Below are positions 23,778 through 30,911 of a stretch of 40,949 nt of DNA, one piece after another. The stretch lies in the NCBI GenBank assembly GCA_002869895.2, contig NEWP02000014.1:27129-68077 (forward strand), written 5' to 3'. Numbering within the stretch: position 1 is the stretch's first letter; every line of letters begins with the position of its first letter. The DNA is from Nitrospira sp. CG24E. Its GTDB lineage: Bacteria; Nitrospirota; Nitrospiria; Nitrospirales; Nitrospiraceae. The position numbers and the translations under genes are program-made. The notes under the pieces are model-generated. The model worked only from the letters and a program-made list of their open reading frames with translations, had not been told where the DNA came from and made no database searches.

Positions 23778-26013
23778 CGAGATGCACCTCCGTACGATCA
23801 TTTGCAAGTGACCATTCCCCGCGGGTAACCACCGCTCCATCCTTGAATAACACGAAACTATTCCACCCGTAATAAAAGAGCAGCCGCGCCACCTTCGCCA
23901 CGGCCTGTGGTGTAGCAGCATACAAAACTGTCACTACGCTGCCAGGACGATCGACCCGATGACAACTGACCAGCAGGGCCAGGCCAGGCCCTGCGTGCTC
24001 CGTGCCCAGCACAGTAGCGCCTCGATCGTTCAGCGTCGCGCGCTCACCGCAGTGATCGGCCAGGATCGATTGGATCGCCGAGCGGTATTCCGGGCCGCCC
24101 AATACTAACACCGAACCCTCCTGAGGCAACAGACCACCCTCGGTGACCGAGACCATCGCCGTGCGCTCGCCGATCGGTTTCTGCTGCTCCTGGGCTTGGA
24201 TACGGGCGACCACGTCACGGAATGGCGAGGGTTTTCCCGGCTCATCCCTAAAGGCAGTCAGAACCGATCGCCGGCGATCGGTGACATAGTGATTGAGGAC
24301 CGGCGCCAACGATCGCCTGGCGATTCGTCGAAAGGCCATGAACTCTGGATCGAGATCGATCGCAATCGGCCGAGCAGGCAGAGTCACAGAGACCCTCTCC
24401 CGCATCGAGCGCAGCGGCAGAGTCAGACGATGCTCATTGCCACCATCCATGCGAATCAGTAACTGAAGGGGAAGCCGAAAGGGCTTACTTGATTGGACGA
24501 TCGTGGCCTCCAGCTGAAAGGCCTGGGCTAGTTCCCCCGTTACCGGACGGACGACTGCTTCCGCCAACGACAGGACCGGCGCTCCATCCTGTTCTACCCA
24601 TTGCGCAAAAAACCATCGAAGATCCTGGCGGCTCTCGGATGCAAAGACCCGTTCAAGATCGCGCCATTCCGCATACCTGCCGTGATATTGGCTAACCAGG
24701 CTCTTCAGCGCCCGCCAGAAAGTCTCTTCTCCTACCTCCTGGCGCAACAGATGAAACAGCATGGCGCCCTTTTGATAGCCGATGGCATTATCGTGCTCAT
24801 CTTCCTTCTGCGTGAATTGCGCAACCGGATAGTCCCGCTCAAGAGGCACATGCAGATTGTAGCCCTGCACCATTAGACGCCGTTGGTCCCGCGCCTGCGC
24901 ATGATCTTCCATCAGCTCGTGCCAGTAATAATTGGCCAAATACGTCGTCAGGCCCTCCACCCAATTCCCACGATCGGCGTGATTGAAGACATCGTTACCG
25001 ATCCATGAATGCACGATCTCGTGGCCGAGCGCGTAGGGCTGCACATAATGCCGTTTGATGATGCCGCTGCCGAGCAGCGTGAACGAAGGCATACCGAGCC
25101 CGCTCGCAAAGAAATTCTCCACCACGGCAAACTTTTCGAACGGATAGGGACCCAGCAGAGGGATATAGGCGTCCAGGTAACGGGCGGTGGCATCGAGGTA
25201 TTCCTCGGCCAGATGCGCATCATCAGGGAAAAGATAGGTCGAGAGCTGAATCTTCTGGCCGGTCTTGGTAATCCAATTGCGGGACGAAGTGACAAATGTG
25301 TTGGCCACGAGCGTCAGGGCCTCGCTCGGCTGCGTCACAATCCATTCCGTCATCACCATCTGCTCGCTGCGGCAGAGCCCGGCGAGACAGGGGCGCGATT
25401 CGCCGGACTTCCCCTGTGTCACGACGGTCCACCCCCTTGGCACGGCCACCGATAATTCGTAGGTACTGAGTGATTCCGGAATATCGGGATACCAGTGGCT
25501 CTCGCTGCTCACATAGACGCCTTCCGGCCCGATATGTCCGGCAGTTTCACTGGGGGTCACAAAACGAAGATGGCGGGGATCTTGCGGAGGATCGTTAATG
25601 ACACCATGGTACTGCACATCCAGCGTCATTGGTCCAGCAGCTACGAACTGTGAATCAATCTTAACCAATTGTGCCGACTCCGACTGGGAACCATGCTCTA
25701 CTTCAAAAGGCACATCCTGAATCGAGACCTCTGCCCCGGCAGATCTGCGCACGAGTGCAATGTGGTCGATCTGGAGCGTGGGAGCGAGAGAGAAGCGCAC
25801 AGGGATCTTGGACTGCGGCACATCGAGGGTCAGCCGGTCCTTTACGAAGAGGCCATGCTCCTCGGGAACGATCTGTACGAATAGTTCGTGATGCCGAATG
25901 GCAATGGGCGACGGGAATGGCTCAGCTGCGCAGGCGATACTGAAGGCCCCGCAACTGAGAAACACGAGGGAAAAACAACAGAGAAAAAAGACTGGCTTGC
26001 TTCCGATCGGCAT
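23755..26013 (-). CDS. M1-like zinc metallopeptidase, secreted
   Basis: 752 aa from ATG 26013, preferred over a TTG 12 codons upstream. The signal peptide ends near SIACAAE. HEIVHSW (331-337) provides the HExxH zinc ligands, and E353 in NWVEGLTTY is the third ligand, 17 residues after the second His; classic M1 enzymes have 18. The GAMEN exopeptidase motif is replaced by GLGMPSF, so aminopeptidase activity is doubtful. A C-terminal region (about 560-752), with VLVLGGPEY and LLFYYGWNSFVLFKDG, is outside the usual M1 domains. It sits in an operon with a receiver protein upstream (10 bp) and a TolB-like propeller downstream. Confidence 0.85.
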   Translation of the reverse strand: MPIGSKPVFFLCCFSLVFLSCGAFSIACAAEPFPSPIAIRHHELFVQIVPEEHGLFVKDRLTLDVPQSKIPVRFSLAPTLQIDHIALVRRSAGAEVSIQDVPFEVEHGSQSESAQLVKIDSQFVAAGPMTLDVQYHGVINDPPQDPRHLRFVTPSETAGHIGPEGVYVSSESHWYPDIPESLSTYELSVAVPRGWTVVTQGKSGESRPCLAGLCRSEQMVMTEWIVTQPSEALTLVANTFVTSSRNWITKTGQKIQLSTYLFPDDAHLAEEYLDATARYLDAYIPLLGPYPFEKFAVVENFFASGLGMPSFTLLGSGIIKRHYVQPYALGHEIVHSWIGNDVFNHADRGNWVEGLTTYLANYYWHELMEDHAQARDQRRLMVQGYNLHVPLERDYPVAQFTQKEDEHDNAIGYQKGAMLFHLLRQEVGEETFWRALKSLVSQYHGRYAEWRDLERVFASESRQDLRWFFAQWVEQDGAPVLSLAEAVVRPVTGELAQAFQLEATIVQSSKPFRLPLQLLIRMDGGNEHRLTLPLRSMRERVSVTLPARPIAIDLDPEFMAFRRIARRSLAPVLNHYVTDRRRSVLTAFRDEPGKPSPFRDVVARIQAQEQQKPIGERTAMVSVTEGGLLPQEGSVLVLGGPEYRSAIQSILADHCGERATLNDRGATVLGTEHAGPGLALLVSCHRVDRPGSVVTVLYAATPQAVAKVARLLFYYGWNSFVLFKDGAVVTRGEWSLANDRTEVHLDERDPIR

Positions 26014-26023
26014 CGGAAGAGTT

Positions 26024-26797
26024 TTAGCATTCGCGACAGACGAGCACAAGCTGAATGGACATCAGTAACTGGTCCAAATCGATCGGCTTCCCGATGACTT
26101 CTTGCGGCTCCAAGGCCCAGGCTTGCTCTTTGCCGTGACTTCCGGTGATGATGATCACCTCCCCGGCGTATCCGCGTTGGCGGAGTTGCCGGAGCACCTC
26201 GACGCCGTCCATGCCGGGCATGAACAGATCGAGAAGAATCAGGTCAGGAGGCGCTTGCTTCACTATCGAGAGAGCTTCGGGGCCGTCTTTTACGCCGAGC
26301 GCCCGATAGCCGCGGAGGCTGAGAAACTGAACGAGCAGATCGCGGACCAAGGGCTCATCGTCGACGACGAGGATCGTTTCCCCCGTATCGGCCACAGCTG
26401 CGCTGCCTGCCACCGGAGGAGCGGGAAGGGACTTGGCCGGTAGCTGCACCACCCGGCCGACACATTCGACCAGCACATCAAGCGACAGACCCTTTCGGAT
26501 AAAATCGGTGACACGCAATCCCCGTGCTTGATTTTCCTGCTCCTCGGTCGCTCCACCGCCCAGGATAATCACCGGCGCATGGGGATCGTATGCGCGGATT
26601 TCTTTGAGGACGGTCAGCCCATCCATTTCAGGCATGTGAAGATCAAGAATCGTGACTCGCGGAGCCTGCTGACGGAAGAGCGTCAGACCTTCAACCCCAC
26701 TCGTCGCAGACAGCACCTGATACCCATGGCGAGTAAGAACGGACTGAATCAACTCGCAATTCATACGGTCGTTGTCGATAACCAGAACCTTGATCAT
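26024..26797 (-). CDS. Double receiver-domain response regulator
   Basis: 257 aa, two REC domains and no output domain. REC1 has D8/D10 (VIDNDR), phospho-acceptor D52 (ILDLHMPEMDG) and K102, but the switch Thr/Ser is Gly (VIILGGG). REC2 is canonical: VVDDEP, D190 (LLDLFMPGMDG), T218 (IITGS), K237 (IGKP). The linker (about 120-140) is Ala/Pro-rich. It presumably acts by protein-protein contact. It ends 10 bp before the M1-like peptidase start, so it probably heads that operon. A partner kinase is not in the window. Confidence 0.88.
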   Translation of the reverse strand: MIKVLVIDNDRMNCELIQSVLTRHGYQVLSATSGVEGLTLFRQQAPRVTILDLHMPEMDGLTVLKEIRAYDPHAPVIILGGGATEEQENQARGLRVTDFIRKGLSLDVLVECVGRVVQLPAKSLPAPPVAGSAAVADTGETILVVDDEPLVRDLLVQFLSLRGYRALGVKDGPEALSIVKQAPPDLILLDLFMPGMDGVEVLRQLRQRGYAGEVIIITGSHGKEQAWALEPQEVIGKPIDLDQLLMSIQLVLVCREC

Positions 26798-26929
26798 CTT
26801 ACCGCCTTAGGACGGGAATGCATGGAACGTTGCACCAACTGAATTCGCAAATTAGCCTAACACAGGGGACGCCGACGGAGAAGAGAATGACAGGATCTTA
26901 CCGGGTCTACTCAGGGGTAAAAGGGCGGG

Positions 26930-27005
26930 CAAGGTTCATTTGGTTTGTTTTGTTTGCTTGGGTGAACAAGACGAACCAGACCAACAAAACCAACCAGTCA
27001 ACCAA
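26930..27005. repeat. Family C palindrome after ftsY, copy 3
   Basis: TTCATTTGGTTTGTTTTGTT on the left and AACCAGACCAACAAAACCAACCAG on the right form an imperfect inverted repeat like those at 15408 and 21434. It abuts the ftsY stop (TAA, complement of 27006-27008), and could be a 3' hairpin. Confidence 0.7.
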
Positions 27006-27944
27006 TTAAGAGGAGGGCGGCGCCGATGTCCCGATAAGCGCATCCACGAAAGCGGTGCTATCAAAATCTTGCAGATCCTCAACCGACTCTCCGACTCCGA
27101 TCAGCCTCACAGGCAACTTCAGCTCCTCGGCGATCGCAACGACAATCCCTCCGCGAGCGGTGCCGTCGAGCTTCGTCAAGACCAAGCCTGTGACACCGAC
27201 AGCTTGATGGAATTGGCGAGCCTGGGCCAGAGCATTTTGCCCAACCGTGGCGTCCAGCACCAGAAGCGCTTCGTGCGGCGCGCCGGGACATTCCCCTGCA
27301 ATCACACGCGTAATCTTGCGGAGTTCATCCATGAGATTCGATTTCGTGTGCAGCCGACCAGCCGTATCGATCAGGACCACGTCCACCTTCCGCGCTTTCG
27401 CGGCAGCAACTCCGTCGAATGCGACGGCGGCTGGATCAGCTCCATGGCGGTGGCGGATCACACCGACGCCGACTCGATCGGCCCAGACTTGCAGCTGATC
27501 GATCGCCGCCGCACGAAAGGTATCAGCAGCCACCAGCAACGGCACCTTTCCCGCTTGCACGAGTCGTTGCGCGATTTTGGCAATTGTAGTCGTCTTACCG
27601 ACACCATTTACCCCCACGACCAGAATGACGAAGGGCTTTGGACCGTTGGCGAGCAGGGATTCCAATGGCAGCCCTTGCGCAGGCGTCAGCACTTCGATCA
27701 GGGTGTCCCGCAATACCCTATGCACCAGACCGGTCTGCGAGCCATCGGCCCCTTGAAGCTGTTTCTTGAGACGCTCCATCACGCGATCCACTACGCGGAC
27801 GCCTAGATCAGAGGCGATAAGAGCCGATTCAAACTCCTCCAGGACGGCTGGATCCGCTGCACGGCCACGCAATCGATCTAAAGATCCACGAACGACATCG
27901 CGCGTTTTGGTGAGTCCATCACTGAGTCGCTGCAACCATCCCAT
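27006..27944 (-). CDS. ftsY: Signal recognition particle receptor FtsY
   Basis: 312 aa. SRP-type GTPase: an N domain (1-90), then a G domain with Walker A GVNGVGKTT (111-119), DTFRAAAIDQL, DTAGR, TKLDGTARGG and GVGESVEDLQDF. The long acidic A domain of E. coli FtsY is absent, so membrane association would rely on the basic N-terminal helix (GWLQRLSDGLTKTR). TTAGGAG lies 7 nt before the ATG. It is 10 bp downstream of ybeY and part of the phoH-ybeY-ftsY group. A family C palindrome follows the stop directly. Confidence 0.96.
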   Translation of the reverse strand: MGWLQRLSDGLTKTRDVVRGSLDRLRGRAADPAVLEEFESALIASDLGVRVVDRVMERLKKQLQGADGSQTGLVHRVLRDTLIEVLTPAQGLPLESLLANGPKPFVILVVGVNGVGKTTTIAKIAQRLVQAGKVPLLVAADTFRAAAIDQLQVWADRVGVGVIRHRHGADPAAVAFDGVAAAKARKVDVVLIDTAGRLHTKSNLMDELRKITRVIAGECPGAPHEALLVLDATVGQNALAQARQFHQAVGVTGLVLTKLDGTARGGIVVAIAEELKLPVRLIGVGESVEDLQDFDSTAFVDALIGTSAPPSS

Positions 27945-27954
27945 CGATCTACTC

Positions 27955-28461
27955 CTAACGCGTGACTTGTCTCGCTTTTCTCACACGTCTCGCCGTCTCG
28001 GCTAGTTTCGGCCACCCTGCGAGCGACCGCAAGATCATCCGTTCACGGCGATGCATCCGACGCGCTTCTTTCTCATTTTGTTCATGATCGTAGCCGCAAA
28101 GGTGCAGAATACCGTGGACCAAGAGCACCGTCAGCTCTTCGTCCAGCGATCTATGACCCTGTTTAGCTTGACGGACTGCCGTCGGGACAGCAATCACTAC
28201 GTCACCGAGCAGTACCGGCACGAGGGGTGATGAGGGGTGAGGGGCGCTGGAGTCCCGCATGGCAAAAGCCAACACATCGGTCGTACGATCCTTGCCCCGA
28301 TACCGACGGTTGAGACCCCTCATTCGCTGATCCCCCACGAGCACGATGCCCAGTTCCGCCGACTCTGCGCCGACATCGGACAGAATCGCCCGTGCCTGTC
28401 GATCCAGACGCACCTGGTCAAACGTCACCCGGCGAACATGGCTCTGCATATGGACCGGCAT
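27955..28461 (-). CDS. ybeY: Endoribonuclease/rRNA maturation factor YbeY
   Basis: About 168 aa from the ATG at 28461. The zinc motif HGILHLCGYDH and TDVLAFAMRD...LGDVVI identify YbeY, the rRNA-processing and quality-control RNase. The segment SSAPHPSSPLVPV between AFAMRD and LLGDVV is longer than in E. coli YbeY and encoded by GAGGGGTGATGAGGGGTGAG-type repetitive DNA (around 28218-28240). The start is uncertain; ATGs at 28512, 28491, 28461 and 28449 are in frame and none has a ribosome site. The shorter ones match the usual YbeY N-terminus. It overlaps a phoH-ftsY operon context; the family B palindrome separates it from phoH. Confidence 0.92.
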   Translation of the reverse strand: MPVHMQSHVRRVTFDQVRLDRQARAILSDVGAESAELGIVLVGDQRMRGLNRRYRGKDRTTDVLAFAMRDSSAPHPSSPLVPVLLGDVVIAVPTAVRQAKQGHRSLDEELTVLLVHGILHLCGYDHEQNEKEARRMHRRERMILRSLAGWPKLAETARRVRKARQVTR

Positions 28462-28540
28462 TAGCAGGTTACGGAAAAATGATTGTGGCATGCAGAAAGC
28501 CCCATGCCCCACATTTCATGGACAACAAATGAACAACCCC

Positions 28541-28665
28541 CAGGATGCTCAAACAGACCGTGCAGCAAGGCCGCAGCACGCGAAGGGGCGAGGCGCACGT
28601 TTCGGTACGTTGAGCCTCTGAGCGCGGCGAGAACGATGCTGGCGGGCTGTTTCAGCATCCTGTTA
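28541..28665. repeat. Palindromic repeat, family B, copy 2
   Basis: CAGGATGCTCAAACAGACCG on the left. The right end, in reverse complement, reads TAACAGGATGCTGAAACAGC, giving about 25 bp of terminal inverted repeat. It has an internal stem of GAGGC...GCCTC and is about 125 bp long. The three bases TAA at the right border are the phoH stop codon. Homologous to 15478-15608. Confidence 0.8.
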
Positions 28666-29733
28666 ATGAGACTGGCCCCAAGGGTCCGTGAGCGGTGAAG
28701 ACGGGGTGACAGGCTTCGGTTGTTTATTGTGCGGCGCCAGCGCCGGCCGGCGGCGCGTCGCGCCCGATTGAGGGCCGGAAGGCTGAGTGGGGTTCAGGTG
28801 CTGATCGTAGGCTTTGATAATGTCCTGCACCAACTTGTGCCGGACTACGTCCTTCTCGTCGAAATAGACAAATTCGATACCCTCAATGTCCCGTAAAATC
28901 TCCCGCACTTCGATGAGCCCGGAAACCCGTTCCGGCGGGAGGTCCACCTGAGTAATATCGCCGGTGACGACCACCTTGGAATGGAAACCAAGCCGCGTGA
29001 GAAACATCTTCATTTGCTCCGCCGTGGCATTCTGCGCTTCGTCCAGAATGACGAACGAATCGTTCAATGTACGGCCTCGCATAAATCCGAGCGGCGCGAT
29101 TTCAATGTCACCCCGCTCGATCGCGCGCGTCGCCCGCTCCATATCCATCATGTCAAATAGCGCATCGTAGAGGGGACGGAGATAGGGATTGACCTTCGCG
29201 ATCATGTCACCGGGCAAGAAGCCGAGCTTCTCGCCCGCTTCAACAGCCGGCCGCGCAAGAATGATGCGGCTCACTTCTTTCTTCATCAACGCGCTCACCG
29301 CCATCGCCATGGCCAGATAGGTTTTGCCAGTTCCAGCCGGGCCGATACCGATCACGATGTCGTGCGTTTCGATGGCTTCGATATAGACTTTTTGCGTCGG
29401 CGTTTTTGGCGCGACGAATCGTTTCTTGGTGACAATAGTCGCCGCATTCGAAAGGAGTTCTTTAATCGGAATCTCGGGACTCTGCCGGAGCGCGCTCAAG
29501 GCATGGGTAATGTCGTCAGGTTGGAGGATCATCCCGTCGTTGGCGAGAATAGCAAGTTCTGTGAGGATACGTTCCGCGTGGCGAATGGCTTCGGGAGCGC
29601 CGTCGAGTGTGAGTTCCTCTCCGCGCGCCGAGAGGCGCACACCGAGGTCTTCTTCGATCAGCTTGAGGTGCCGGTCGTGGTGACCGAACAGAACGGCGGT
29701 ATTGGTGCCTTCTCGTAGTTTGAGTTTACGCAC
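28663..29733 (-). CDS. phoH: PhoH-family ATPase
   Basis: 356 aa. An N-terminal KH-like/extended region (1-90) precedes the PhoH NTPase domain with Walker A GPAGTGKT (131-138), ARPAVEAGEKLGFLPGD, Walker B-like FVILDEAQN and VVVTGDITQVDLP. The proline-rich C-terminal tail (about 325-356, TQPSGPQSG.. to DPWGQSH) varies and is unlikely to be essential. A GTG start is used (complement of 29731-29733); GGGAGGG lies 18 nt upstream, farther than ideal. PhoH clusters with ybeY in most bacteria and is linked to RNA metabolism. The stop codon is provided by the repeat border. Confidence 0.93.
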   Translation of the reverse strand: MRKLKLREGTNTAVLFGHHDRHLKLIEEDLGVRLSARGEELTLDGAPEAIRHAERILTELAILANDGMILQPDDITHALSALRQSPEIPIKELLSNAATIVTKKRFVAPKTPTQKVYIEAIETHDIVIGIGPAGTGKTYLAMAMAVSALMKKEVSRIILARPAVEAGEKLGFLPGDMIAKVNPYLRPLYDALFDMMDMERATRAIERGDIEIAPLGFMRGRTLNDSFVILDEAQNATAEQMKMFLTRLGFHSKVVVTGDITQVDLPPERVSGLIEVREILRDIEGIEFVYFDEKDVVRHKLVQDIIKAYDQHLNPTQPSGPQSGATRRRPALAPHNKQPKPVTPSSPLTDPWGQSH

Positions 29734-29837
29734 AAGCGCTAAGGTATGCTCCCTCCCTGCAGCGATCGCGGGATGATTCTAGCAAACCGTTGATTGGCGT
29801 GACAAGCAGAAGAAATGGCCGAACTACGCGGACACAT

Positions 29838-30809
29838 TCACGTACCTTCTGGTTTCGCAGGCTTGCTGGAAGGAGGAAGTGTGAAATCGAATTCCTGAAA
29901 GGCTTTTCCCCCTTGTCCATCTTCAGCAACGATACGAACCCGATGGCTGCCGAGTTGCTCCAGGGGAATCTGCCAGACGAGCTGCCCTGTTTCTTTGTCG
30001 ATCATCATCCCTGGTGGCGCCACTTCCAGTTGAAAACTGAGGGGATCGCCGTCACCATCGACAGCCTTTACCCGATACTCGTACCGTTCACGGCCGATAA
30101 GATCCGCGGGGGCAGAAACGATCTTCGGAGGACTATTACCGACATACATCGATTCAGAACGAACCGCCTTGCCGACAGACGATCTGTCCCTTGGGGTCAC
30201 TTCCACCTCAAGAGTATCTTTGGCCTGAAAGCCTGTCGTATCCAAGATTTCTTCCGACCCCTGTTTCACAACCTTGCCGTTACGCGACCAACGGAAGTCG
30301 AACTGCATCTCGTCCCGATCAGCATCGGAAGCATCCATCTTCGCAAGGACAGGAGCATGAGGATCAGCCGGCCGCTCGATGGAAAGGTTGGTGACGACGG
30401 GGGGAGTATTGCCGACTACCACTGGAACAGTTTGGTAATGAGGTCCTTGAACCATACCTCTTGTCGGCACCAGATCGACCGTCACACGATCGCCGCGCTG
30501 CAACATGCTCGGCGTCGGCGTCAGTGTCGGTCCAGTCTGATCGCGCAGGGGATAACCATTAGCCATCCATTGATACCGGAATCCAGCGGGGTCAGAATGA
30601 CCGTCATGGGTCTCGATCATCACCTTGATCGTCTCATTCAACGTAATGGGGTCCGGGGTAATCGTCGCTAAACTGATGGTCGGAGGGTTCAGTGAGGAGA
30701 CATCACTTGGAGAAGAAGCCCCGTTGCTTGGGGTAGAATTCTGATTGCACCCGATGAGCAGGAGCGGACCAATGACACAAAGGGATGAAAAGAATCTTAT
30801 GTACAACAC
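29838..30809 (-). CDS. Ig-like-domain lipoprotein
   Basis: 323 aa. Lipobox LLIGC (C21) marks it as lipidated. Several beta-sandwich units follow: a domain with LATITPDPITLNETIKVMIETHDG (about 45-130), a second with VVTNLSIERPADPHAPVLAKMDASDADRDEMQFDFRWSRNG (about 135-220), and a third with the dystroglycan/He_PIG pattern GERYEYRV-type ending PPGMMIDKETGQLVWQIPLEQLGSHRVRIVAEDGQGG (about 235-310). He_PIG and cadherin-like folds bind carbohydrates or proteins. It lies 102 bp downstream of pilY1 and might act with it at the cell surface or in pilus function. No ligand is identifiable. Confidence 0.78.
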   Translation of the reverse strand: MLYIRFFSSLCVIGPLLLIGCNQNSTPSNGASSPSDVSSLNPPTISLATITPDPITLNETIKVMIETHDGHSDPAGFRYQWMANGYPLRDQTGPTLTPTPSMLQRGDRVTVDLVPTRGMVQGPHYQTVPVVVGNTPPVVTNLSIERPADPHAPVLAKMDASDADRDEMQFDFRWSRNGKVVKQGSEEILDTTGFQAKDTLEVEVTPRDRSSVGKAVRSESMYVGNSPPKIVSAPADLIGRERYEYRVKAVDGDGDPLSFQLEVAPPGMMIDKETGQLVWQIPLEQLGSHRVRIVAEDGQGGKAFQEFDFTLPPSSKPAKPEGT

Positions 30810-30911
30810 TTGTTATTGACGATCTCGTTCGTTGCTGGAAGTGACTCGCTCTGCTGCTTCAGCCGGGAGGAACCAGAGATCTGTTTCCTCCTGGCCATTT
30901 TTAACCTTCAC

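Noticed and set aside
14944-28665. The repeats as a CRISPR array
   Set aside because: Copies are dispersed palindromes at gene ends, not evenly spaced direct repeats, and no cas genes are present.
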